Part shown: one piece after another, positions 13,787 to 21,071 of the stretch | How positions within the stretch are numbered: position 1 is the first letter of the stretch | Layout: each line of letters starts with the position of its first letter | NCBI GenBank assembly: GCA_025056955.1 | Contig: JANWYL010000004.1 | Coordinates: 1-30,649 of the forward strand | Reading direction: 5' to 3' | Source of the DNA: Sandaracinaceae bacterium | Lineage (GTDB): Bacteria > Myxococcota_A > Polyangia > Polyangiales > Sandaracinaceae | Length of the DNA: 30,649 bases | Notes under the pieces: generated by a model | What the model was told of the DNA's origin: nothing | Databases searched by the model: none | Seen by the model: only the letters and a program-made list of their open reading frames with translations | Position numbers and translations under genes: made by a program

Positions 13787-15430
13787 TTGTTCAAATCTAT
13801 CGCCCGCTCATCAAAGCAAATCCAAGGTGATGCCAAATTTGGCAAATACGAGGCACCAGGAACCGTGCAAGCTCAAGGTGTGGGTTCTTCCATTCACCCA
13901 AAGCGCTGGAAAGAATCAGATCCTCGCCCCGCTGGCCGTGGGGTTCTCTGGTTGAGCGGGGCCAAGCTCTTTTTCGTGCTTTCTGGTTTTGTTGTGCAGT
14001 TTGGCTTGCCTCGGCTCTTTCACGCCCATCCTGAGCAATATGGCCTTCTTTCGGCAGGAATGGTTCTCGTCACCACCCTGACCAACTCAATGTCAGCATC
14101 GATGGTTCAAACCACAAGCCGGTTGATCGCTCAAGCCGAAAGCGCCTCCGCCGCAAAAAGCTTTTTCTTTCGACACGCCCTGATCGGCTTGGGCTTGGCC
14201 CTGGCTTTCGCAATCGGCAGTACCCCCTTGGCCACTCGATGGTTTCGCGACTTGCGTCTCGTGCCTCTTTTTGAGCTAGGAAGCCTCGTCGTGTGTTCCT
14301 ACGCAATTTACTCAACAGCAATAGGAGTCCTTAATGGAAAACAACGCTTTATGGCCCAAGCCCTTCTCGATGCCCTTTTTTCCTTGCTTCGCACGATTGG
14401 CCTCCTTGGAGGCGCCTGGGCGGCTCAAAGCGCCTTGTCATCGATGGGAGGCCTCGCCACAGCAGCAGCCCTTGCAGCCATCTCTGGATTGGCGCTTTCA
14501 CTGAGCAGAGACGCTTCGTGTGCCCCGCCTCTAGGTGCCCATCTCCAATTGCTTTGGCGAATTGCTGCCTACCAGTTGGCCCTTAACGGACTCCTTCAAC
14601 TCGACCTTGAATTTCTTGGGGGTGCTTTTTCATCAAAGGTATCTCACCTTGGGCCAGAAAAAGGAGCCTTCCTCAGTGCTCAGGCCATCGCCTCGTATCG
14701 AGCTGCCCAAGCCATCTCTTTCGTTCCTTATCAGTTGCTCATGGGCCTGATTCTTACGATTCTGCCCACAATATCGCGGGCCCATGTGCGGGGAGATTTT
14801 GACGCAGTGCGTCATTCAAGCGCCCTTGCCATCCGCGGTGGGGCAGTGTTCGCCTTGGGCACCCTTTCGGTGCTTGCTTCTCTTGCAAACGAAACGGTTG
14901 CCTTCGTGTTTCCCCCCGCCTTCTCGCAGGCTGCTCGCGTTTTGCCCCTCCTTTGTGCTTCGCAGAGCGCCTTTTGCATTGCGGTGCTCCAAGCCACGAT
15001 CTTGATCGGTTGTGGAGAAGAAAAAAAGGTGGCCCTTTTTGCTGGAGTTGCACTTGGAAGCGGGGGAATCGGTTGGCTTTTGGCTTGGTTTTTTGCTTCG
15101 GTTGACGCACTCCCCCTATGGATTGGAGGAGCAACGCTTTTCGCTCACTTTTTGTTTGCTCTGCTGACAGCCATTCTCATCAAAATCCGCCTTGGGCTCC
15201 TCGCTTCTTTGAGCTCTTTTATGCGTCTGCTCCCCCCTGCCCTTCTCACCATTGCCTCAGGCAAGCTCGTGCGCGCGCTCCCCTTGGCAACTCCGCTTGC
15301 CCTCATTCTGCTTGGAGGGCTGTTTGTGCTGCTTGCGATTGCATTTGGTTCCTTGCAGCCCGCTGAGCTCAAGATTTTTGTTTCGGGCTTGCGCTCTTCC
15401 CCCCGACCTTCTAGGCATGAGCCCAGCTGA
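13787..15430 (+). CDS. Polysaccharide/lipid flippase-like multi-pass membrane protein
   Basis: Up to 547 residues with about 12-14 hydrophobic helices and few charged residues, the layout of the MOP flippase superfamily (Wzx/polysaccharide exporter or MurJ-like). A typical first segment is LWLSGAKLFFVLSGFVVQFG; GVLNGKQRFMAQALLDALF and AFVFPPAFSQAARVLPLL also fit the superfamily by eye. The substrate cannot be inferred, and no glycosyltransferase or capsule genes are nearby. The longest frame begins at a TTG only 14 bases from the divergent channel start. GTG at 13865 (after AGGAA) or 13880 would give a more usual N-terminus just before the first helix. A gene for an exported peptidase follows 16 bases after its stop. 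Confidence 0.85.
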   Translation: MFKSIARSSKQIQGDAKFGKYEAPGTVQAQGVGSSIHPKRWKESDPRPAGRGVLWLSGAKLFFVLSGFVVQFGLPRLFHAHPEQYGLLSAGMVLVTTLTNSMSASMVQTTSRLIAQAESASAAKSFFFRHALIGLGLALAFAIGSTPLATRWFRDLRLVPLFELGSLVVCSYAIYSTAIGVLNGKQRFMAQALLDALFSLLRTIGLLGGAWAAQSALSSMGGLATAAALAAISGLALSLSRDASCAPPLGAHLQLLWRIAAYQLALNGLLQLDLEFLGGAFSSKVSHLGPEKGAFLSAQAIASYRAAQAISFVPYQLLMGLILTILPTISRAHVRGDFDAVRHSSALAIRGGAVFALGTLSVLASLANETVAFVFPPAFSQAARVLPLLCASQSAFCIAVLQATILIGCGEEKKVALFAGVALGSGGIGWLLAWFFASVDALPLWIGGATLFAHFLFALLTAILIKIRLGLLASLSSFMRLLPPALLTIASGKLVRALPLATPLALILLGGLFVLLAIAFGSLQPAELKIFVSGLRSSPRPSRHEPS

Positions 15431-15446
15431 GCGCTAGGCTTAAGAG

Positions 15447-17477
15447 GTGTTGGACCGTCTGATTTGCCACCAAGGATTGGCCATCTTTTTTGCGGCTCTT
15501 TTCCTGCTTGAGCTCGGCGGGTGCTCCTCAGGAGATACCGCCTCCGCTCAGGGAGGCACCTCTCCCCTGCGACTCGATCCGATTCGCCCCGAGGAAAGAA
15601 GCCACCTCCTCCAAGAAATCGGCGTAAGCTCGCTTGAAGAGCTGCCTCGCATCGCGCTCGATGTCGAAGTCGATGACACGCTCTCTTTGGTTCGCGTGCG
15701 AGAAGAAATGCGCATTCGCAATAGCGAAGACCGGCCCTGGAACGAAGTGGTCTTGCGTCTTTTTGCAAACGCAATGACCAATCCCCCTCCCCTTCGTCTG
15801 CTTTCCGGCCGCTGTCTTGAAACCAGCTGCAGGGTTGAAGCACAAAGCCCCAGCGTGATTGTCTTCAGGCCCTCTGCCCCCCTCCGCCCGCGGACCAGCT
15901 TGCGGATTGCCATTGAGCTCGAAGGACAAGTCCCTGAAATCGCAGAAGAGAGGTTATCGCTGATGGCCCAGGGGCTTGAAAGCCTTGCGCTCATCGAGGG
16001 AGGCAGCAGCCAACGTGCAGGCGACTACGGGCTTTTTGCTCGAGGCGGAGGGATTCTCTCTTTGGCTTCTTTCTACGCTGTTCCTGCCCGCAGAAGGCAG
16101 GGCCGCTGGGAAACCGACGATGGGGGCACCATGGGAGATCTTTCAACCGACGCCCTCCACCACGTTGAGGCGCGTTTTTCGATCCCCTCCCAAGCCACCC
16201 TCGTGGCAACGGGCATTGAAGAAGCCCCCTCCTCCATCTCTGCCTCCCGCAAGGAAGTTCGGGTGGTTGCAACAGCCATCCGCGAGTTCGCAGCCCTCAT
16301 TTCGCCATCTTTTTCGAGCGAGTCCTGCACAACTCAAGGAGTTCGGGTGCGCTCTTTCTTTCTGCCTGCGCACCGCGAAGCAGGCACTTCCATCGCGCAG
16401 GCAGCATGTCGTTCCCTTGCGCTTTTCTCTCAACGCTTTGGCCCATACCCCTACACAGAGCTCGATGTCGTCGAAGCCCCTCTCGTCGGTGGGGCAGGAG
16501 GGGTTGAATTTTCAGGGCTCGTGACCGTCGCAACCATGTTCTACCGCGATGGTCTGGATCTTCCCTTTGGTGGGGTTGGGGCTTTGCTTGGAAGCATGCT
16601 TGGAGGAAGCCAAGGGAATTCAAGCGGCTTTGCTTCGATGATCGCCTCCATGCGGGAATTTGTGACAGCCCACGAAGTCGCGCACCAGTGGTGGCATGGC
16701 CTCGTCGGAAGCGATTCCCGAAGGCATCCATGGATCGATGAAGCGCTCGCCCAGTATTCAGCAATCCTATACGTCGAGGAGTTTTATGGCCCTGCCCGCG
16801 CCCGCGAAGAAGCCGAACGCCAAGTGGCAATGAGCTATAGGCTCATGCGCCTTCAAGGCCACCCTGACGCCCCTGTCGATCGACCGATTTCGGCTTTTCG
16901 CAACCCCATCGCTTACGCTGGAATCGTCTACGGAAAAGCGCCCTTTTTCTACCGTGCGATCCGCGAAACCATTGGAGACCAGGCCTTCTTCCGCGCCCTT
17001 TTGCGCTATGCTTCAAGCCATCGCTTCCGCGAAGCCTCCCCACGGGCCGTGGTTGATGCCTTTGTCGCTGAAGCCCCAAGCCAAGCCCAAGCCATTCGCC
17101 GCCTGGCCCGCCGCTGGCTTGAAGAAAGCCACGGTGATGAAGACTTGGGCCCAAGCGATCCACTGCTTCTCATCCGAAACATGATGCCTCCAGAAATGGG
17201 TGCCATCTTTGACGATCCCATGTTTTCCTCCCTCTTCAACCAATTCGTCCAACAATTCCTCTCCCCATCCCCGCGTTCATCACCTTCCCTTCCCCTTCCC
17301 TCACTCGATCCGAGCCTCCTCAATGGGGAAGCAATGGAAGCCCTGGGCAGGCTTCTTGGGGGGCAAGCCTCCTCTCATTCAAACAACCAAAATAACCGGC
17401 GCCCTTCCCCTACATCACCTTCGCAACCTTCTCAACCCTCACCCAAGCGCATCCCCTGGACAAGCCACCCAAGGTGA
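15447..17477 (+). CDS. M1-family (gluzincin) metallopeptidase lipoprotein
   Basis: 676 residues from a GTG start. The signal peptide ends in a lipobox-like LGGC (Cys26), predicting a lipid-anchored envelope enzyme. Residues ~45-250 fit the N-terminal beta domain of M1 aminopeptidases. The catalytic zinc site is HEVAH (His409, Glu410, His413) with the third ligand Glu432 in WIDEALA, the HExxH-x18-E spacing of the family. The substrate-binding GxMEN motif is altered to GGVEFSG. The last ~90 residues are a Ser/Pro/Gln/Asn low-complexity tail. It probably acts as a broad peptidase on peptides at the cell surface or in the periplasm. It is co-directional with the flippase gene, but a functional link is not obvious. 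Confidence 0.92.
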   Translation: MLDRLICHQGLAIFFAALFLLELGGCSSGDTASAQGGTSPLRLDPIRPEERSHLLQEIGVSSLEELPRIALDVEVDDTLSLVRVREEMRIRNSEDRPWNEVVLRLFANAMTNPPPLRLLSGRCLETSCRVEAQSPSVIVFRPSAPLRPRTSLRIAIELEGQVPEIAEERLSLMAQGLESLALIEGGSSQRAGDYGLFARGGGILSLASFYAVPARRRQGRWETDDGGTMGDLSTDALHHVEARFSIPSQATLVATGIEEAPSSISASRKEVRVVATAIREFAALISPSFSSESCTTQGVRVRSFFLPAHREAGTSIAQAACRSLALFSQRFGPYPYTELDVVEAPLVGGAGGVEFSGLVTVATMFYRDGLDLPFGGVGALLGSMLGGSQGNSSGFASMIASMREFVTAHEVAHQWWHGLVGSDSRRHPWIDEALAQYSAILYVEEFYGPARAREEAERQVAMSYRLMRLQGHPDAPVDRPISAFRNPIAYAGIVYGKAPFFYRAIRETIGDQAFFRALLRYASSHRFREASPRAVVDAFVAEAPSQAQAIRRLARRWLEESHGDEDLGPSDPLLLIRNMMPPEMGAIFDDPMFSSLFNQFVQQFLSPSPRSSPSLPLPSLDPSLLNGEAMEALGRLLGGQASSHSNNQNNRRPSPTSPSQPSQPSPKRIPWTSHPR

Positions 17478-17494
17478 AAAGCGCCATCACAACA

Positions 17495-17818
17495 CTACTC
17501 AACCGAGCCATTCGTTGTAATGCCCCCCCTTCTGGCCAGAATCCGCCTCACAATCCAAGCCGCAACCTTTTCTGCCTCTCGTTGCCTCTCCTCGGCCGGA
17601 ACTTCAACCCCAATCCTTATTTGAATGCGTGAGCTTGCTTCCACATAGAGCACCCGGTGAGGAGGGATGGAATAGCTTCGAAGCCCACGAATTCCGCTTT
17701 CCTCCTCCCAAGGAGAAAAGGTTTCTATCCACTCCTCTCTCCCGATTCCATCCAATTCGAGACGCCACGCCCTCGCTCGGCTGCAAGCCGATTCTCTGAG
17801 CAATCGCCAAGGGAGCAT
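17495..17818 (-). CDS. Small protein of unknown function, last gene of ParA/Roadblock operon
   Basis: 107 residues from the ATG at 17818, which lies 4 bases beyond the upstream gene's stop; a TTG at 17842 would extend it by 8 residues and overlap. It is Arg- and Glu-rich, with a predicted helix at the end (AEERQREAEKVAAWIVRR) preceded by strand-like segments (HRVLYVEASSRIQIRIGVEV). No signal peptide, membrane helix or known motif is seen. Its support is the tight spacing to the operon and a coherent amino-acid composition. It converges with the M1 peptidase gene. Confidence 0.6.
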   Translation of the reverse strand: MLPWRLLRESACSRARAWRLELDGIGREEWIETFSPWEEESGIRGLRSYSIPPHRVLYVEASSRIQIRIGVEVPAEERQREAEKVAAWIVRRILARRGGITTNGSVE

Positions 17819-17822
17819 CGCA

Positions 17823-19082
17823 TCACTTCGCCTCAACCACAACTTCCGTCACTTCATGCCCCATCGTGAGGCAGCGCGGCACTTCGAGCCTCACACCCAG
17901 GTCACCGCCATGGAAAAGACCATCGTAGAAAGCTTGCGTGAGCTGAGGCCGCTCCTTCCACCGTACCCGCGTGGAAAGCACCAAAAGAGCCACTCCTGCC
18001 CCCTGCATGAAGTAGGAGCGAGACTTTGAGCAAGGGCCAGAACGGCAGAGCCAATGGGCAGCTTCATAGTTGGCAGTGGTGCGGAGCACGATGCGCTTCC
18101 CCGGGATGTGCTCAGCAATCGCCCAATGCCCAAACCCCAAACCACGGGCAATCGCTGTGCAGTCGCGCACAACATCGCGCGGATCACCTGTGAGTGGCCC
18201 TACAAGGGCTTCCCACTCCGGAGAAAGGATGATGTTCCCAAAGGTATTGAACACGCACACATGGCCTGCTTCCCGCAGGAGGGACTCAGCAGAGGAAACA
18301 GCTCCTGGGGAAACAGCTTCGATGTGACGGATGGCCTCGAAGGCCGTGTCGTTGTAGTAGCTTGCCAAGTGCAGGGTCACAAACACATTGAAACCCTCGA
18401 TAAGGCCTCGCTCGTCGCCTGAAACGCTTCGAAGAAATTCAATAAGTTTCGTTGTGATCTCGTGGATTTCTTCTTCATAGAGTCCTCTTTCAACCCCTCC
18501 TGGGATGTGCTTGCGGAGTTCCTCAAGAGAAATAGGTCGCGACGCATCGCGGCTGAGATCGCGATCAACCGCGAACACGCATCGAGGTGCCCGCATCGCC
18601 ACGCACTGAAGCTCACGACCGATAAGCCTTTGATCCTTCTGGCCCGTAAGCTCAGCAATTGCGGCAACCGCTCCTGCAGCCACGGCATCAGCTGGATCCA
18701 ACCTGCGGACACGCGAGCCGTACTTCTCTTTCCAAGCAAAGCCATAGTGCAGGTATTCGCCCTCGGCGCGAAGCGCGAGCCCTGTCCCTTCGCAAATCAA
18801 TCGCCCGTGTCCAAGCGAAGCCAAAAGGGCTTGCGCCAGCGCAACGATTTCGTTTGGAAGCTCCTTGCCAGTGCGACGAGCAAGACGAGCAAAAAGCTCC
18901 CGGAAGTGGTTCCTTGCCACCTTCATTCGCAACTCAAAACCAGCGCTTTCTCCCAAAATGTCATCGATCGTCTGATCGTGAAACAGATTGAAGTGATGAC
19001 AGTGATACACGCAAGGAATGCCCGCAAGAAAGATTGAGCCGTGTTCGCCATAACGCTCAAAATAAGCCGCATATGGATGCAT
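17823..19082 (-). CDS. Tandem V4R-like (4-vinyl reductase fold) protein
   Basis: 419 residues, apparently two diverged copies of one unit. Copy 1 starts with HCHHFN (residues 27-32) and ends in a V4R-like signature with a Cys pair, RELQCVAMRAPRCVFAV (Cys160, Cys168). Copy 2 starts near LHLASYYN (237-244) and ends RLEVPRCLTMGHEVTEVVV, keeping the first Cys (404) but with Thr in place of the second. V4R domains are small-molecule or metal-binding sensor modules. The N-terminal Cys/His cluster (Cys24, His27, Cys28, His29, His30) could bind metal or a cofactor. No signal peptide or membrane helix is seen, so it should be cytosolic. A strong GGAGGG precedes the ATG, 9 bases after the Roadblock gene. 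The ligand is unknown; the family call rests on pattern recognition. Confidence 0.75.
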   Translation of the reverse strand: MHPYAAYFERYGEHGSIFLAGIPCVYHCHHFNLFHDQTIDDILGESAGFELRMKVARNHFRELFARLARRTGKELPNEIVALAQALLASLGHGRLICEGTGLALRAEGEYLHYGFAWKEKYGSRVRRLDPADAVAAGAVAAIAELTGQKDQRLIGRELQCVAMRAPRCVFAVDRDLSRDASRPISLEELRKHIPGGVERGLYEEEIHEITTKLIEFLRSVSGDERGLIEGFNVFVTLHLASYYNDTAFEAIRHIEAVSPGAVSSAESLLREAGHVCVFNTFGNIILSPEWEALVGPLTGDPRDVVRDCTAIARGLGFGHWAIAEHIPGKRIVLRTTANYEAAHWLCRSGPCSKSRSYFMQGAGVALLVLSTRVRWKERPQLTQAFYDGLFHGGDLGVRLEVPRCLTMGHEVTEVVVEAK

Positions 19083-19091
19083 AGGCCCTCC

Positions 19092-19670
19092 TTAGAAATG
19101 GATCTCCTCGATGCCCAAAATCCGCTTTGCAGCCTCCTCAATGCTTTTGACTTCCTCGGAGCTCAGCCCATCCGGATTGCGCAAGCGCTCAATGGGAATC
19201 CTCGTCCGCGTGGCAACGCGATGAAGAACAGCGTGTGCATCGGGAGCATAGCGCTCGATGAAACGAAGGACACGAGCCCCCTTCGACATCTGAGCAGCTT
19301 CAACCCGAGGCAAAATCTCACGCAATTGCTCGATTGCAATCTTCAAGTGCAAGCGAACCATGCCAAGCGGAGCTTCTCGATCAAAAATCGCACAAACGAC
19401 ATAGTTCTCATCCACCTCGCGAAGAACCACAAGAACACTTGTGCCCTCGATTGTGACCTGCATGTCAGAAGTCCATGCCCCAACAGCCCGAAGCCCCTGC
19501 CGATTGGCTCGGATCAGATCTCCAAAATAGCCAGATGCCTCTTCTGCTGAAAAAGACATGTCAGGACGCAGCCAGCTTCCATACAGCAGGCAATCGGGCA
19601 TGGTCACCACCAAGACGCCTCGCAATCCGGGCACACCTGAAGCAATCCCAGCAATTCGGTCGTCGATCAT
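19092..19670 (-). CDS. Roadblock/LC7-domain protein
   Basis: 192 residues. Residues ~1-120 fit a Roadblock/LC7 (MglB-like) fold: helix DDRIAGIASGVPGLRGVLVV, strand DCLLYGSWL, long helix SGYFGDLIRANRQGL, then strands MQVTIEGTSVLVVL and NYVVCAIFD followed by an amphipathic helix. A C-terminal helical region of about 70 residues (IERYAPDAHAVLHRVATR) is extra. In bacteria such proteins usually regulate or bind a partner NTPase; MglB acts on the GTPase MglA. No MglA-like gene is present here, but a ParA ATPase is encoded two genes upstream. The start overlaps the upstream stop by 4 bases. Confidence 0.8.
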   Translation of the reverse strand: MIDDRIAGIASGVPGLRGVLVVTMPDCLLYGSWLRPDMSFSAEEASGYFGDLIRANRQGLRAVGAWTSDMQVTIEGTSVLVVLREVDENYVVCAIFDREAPLGMVRLHLKIAIEQLREILPRVEAAQMSKGARVLRFIERYAPDAHAVLHRVATRTRIPIERLRNPDGLSSEEVKSIEEAAKRILGIEEIHF

Positions 19671-20299
19671 TTGGAATCACCCTCCAATACCAAAACCAAT
19701 GCCTTTTGAATGTGCTCGAGAAGTGCATCTTGAATCGGGGCATTGCTTGAAATCCCAAGGGAAAAGCGCCCTAGGCTTCCTCGATGTTCAACCCATGAGA
19801 AAAACTCATGGTCTCGCACAAAAAGGCTCCCTCGGCTTGGGATCGCAGGAAGGACTTGGCCAAGCTGATTCATCGCCGAAAGCAGGGGAGCCATCACGGC
19901 CCCATACTCGGCCCTCGCACGCACGCCATGAACGAGAAGGCCAAACTCGTCAGCCAGCAAAATGCTGCTCGGTCTAAGGGCCGCATCGATCCAATCTCCA
20001 AGCGCTTGGATACGGGCAAAAAGAGACATGCCTTCAAGATTGAGCTCAGGAAGCTTTGGCTCTCCTTGAGAAGCGCCTGGGGAAAGCGTTTCACGCTTTT
20101 CGGGGGGGCGAGGTTCGGCCTCTTTTGGCTCCTCTTTGGAAAGCACTTCAGTGCCTTTCTCTGCCTCAAGCGAAGCGATCCGCAAAGGGCGGCGCCGCAA
20201 GGCATAATCCTTCTGCTCTTTTTGCGCCTTTTGCGGCAGCACGCCCGCCACGAGGGCAGCTGCTTCCCTGGGATCAATCCAGGAGATAGCGCGGCGCAT
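19667..20299 (-). CDS. Second Roadblock-like protein with long charged linker
   Basis: 210 residues from the ATG at 20299, which has an excellent GGAGGAAGAAG directly upstream; longer starts would run deep into the ParA gene. Residues 1-25 form a short helix (WIDPREAAALVAGVL), residues ~26-90 are a Lys/Glu/Pro-rich disordered linker, and residues ~92-208 resemble a Roadblock/LC7 fold (FARIQALGDWIDAAL, SSILLADEFGLLVHG, a long helix, then SLFVRDHEFFSWVE and GRFSLGISS). It overlaps the ParA 3' end by 26 bases and the next Roadblock gene by 4, so translation is coupled. A heterodimer with the neighbouring Roadblock protein is plausible (inference). Confidence 0.75.
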   Translation of the reverse strand: MRRAISWIDPREAAALVAGVLPQKAQKEQKDYALRRRPLRIASLEAEKGTEVLSKEEPKEAEPRPPEKRETLSPGASQGEPKLPELNLEGMSLFARIQALGDWIDAALRPSSILLADEFGLLVHGVRARAEYGAVMAPLLSAMNQLGQVLPAIPSRGSLFVRDHEFFSWVEHRGSLGRFSLGISSNAPIQDALLEHIQKALVLVLEGDSK

Positions 20300-21071
20300 C
20301 TTCTTCCTCCTTCGATCCAAGCCCAAGGCGCCCTTCGATTTCTGCGGCCAAGCGTTCAAAAACGCTCGCCACAGGAGGCCGCTTCCGCCCCAAAAAAGCC
20401 ACTGGGACCCCCAAAGCGCTTGCGCGTGCAAAAACAGCATCCCGTGGAATATGGGTTTCAAGCGCAATCTCTGGATAAAGGGACCAAACCTCTTCAAGCA
20501 CAGACAACGAGGTTTCGTCTTGAAAACTCGTCATCGTGAGAAGCAAGCCCAGCACCGAAACGCCTTCTTCTCCATTCTTCCAGCCTCCAACCGCACGCAA
20601 AACTGCTGGGATGGTCCGGAGGGCCAGGGGCTCGCTTTGAAGAGGAATGAGCACACGCTTGGTCACAAGCGCTGCTGCCTTCCCGGGCCCAGAAAGCCCA
20701 GCAGGAACGTCAAAAATCGCCACGTCAGTATTTTTGAGAGACGAAAGAACCTTTTTCACCACATCGATCGATGACCACTCGCGGTAAATCGCATCGATTT
20801 CTTCAGCTTGAAAATCTCCCGTCATGAGCAGCACGAGCCCATTTTGGCGAGTGGTTTGAATGGCCTTCTCAAAGCGATCGCCCCGAAGCAACCCGGTAAT
20901 CCCACTTCCTGGACGGGCAGAACGGCGCAATGACAAGCCAATCCCTCCTTGTGGATCCAAGTCAATCAAGCAGGTGCGAAACCCCCGCTCGGCCATCGCC
21001 AGAGCAAGATTCAAGGCCACTGTGGTTTTGCCCACGCCACCCTTTTGACTGAGCATTGAAAACGCCATCAT
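20274..21071 (-). CDS. ParA/MinD-family ATPase
   Basis: 265 residues. The deviant Walker A motif is QKGGVGKTT (signature Lys10 and catalytic Lys15), followed by A' CLIDLDPQGG and Walker B-like VAIFDVPAGLSGPG. Such ATPases dimerise on ATP binding and position DNA, protein clusters or machines on the nucleoid or membrane. No C-terminal MinD membrane-targeting helix is evident and no ParB gene is adjacent, so it is an orphan ParA rather than the chromosome-segregation copy. Its start overlaps the upstream scaffold gene's stop by 4 bases, and its end overlaps the second Roadblock gene by 26 bases. Confidence 0.93.
   Translation of the reverse strand: MMAFSMLSQKGGVGKTTVALNLALAMAERGFRTCLIDLDPQGGIGLSLRRSARPGSGITGLLRGDRFEKAIQTTRQNGLVLLMTGDFQAEEIDAIYREWSSIDVVKKVLSSLKNTDVAIFDVPAGLSGPGKAAALVTKRVLIPLQSEPLALRTIPAVLRAVGGWKNGEEGVSVLGLLLTMTSFQDETSLSVLEEVWSLYPEIALETHIPRDAVFARASALGVPVAFLGRKRPPVASVFERLAAEIEGRLGLGSKEEEDAPRYLLD

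Noticed and set aside
20300..20497. Longer N-terminus for the second Roadblock-like gene
   Set aside because: It would overlap the ParA gene by over 200 bases; the ATG at 20299 has an excellent ribosome binding site and a sensible protein start.
19808..20539. 243-codon plus-strand open frame opposite the second Roadblock gene
   Set aside because: Antisense shadow over two well-supported genes with overlapping starts and stops.
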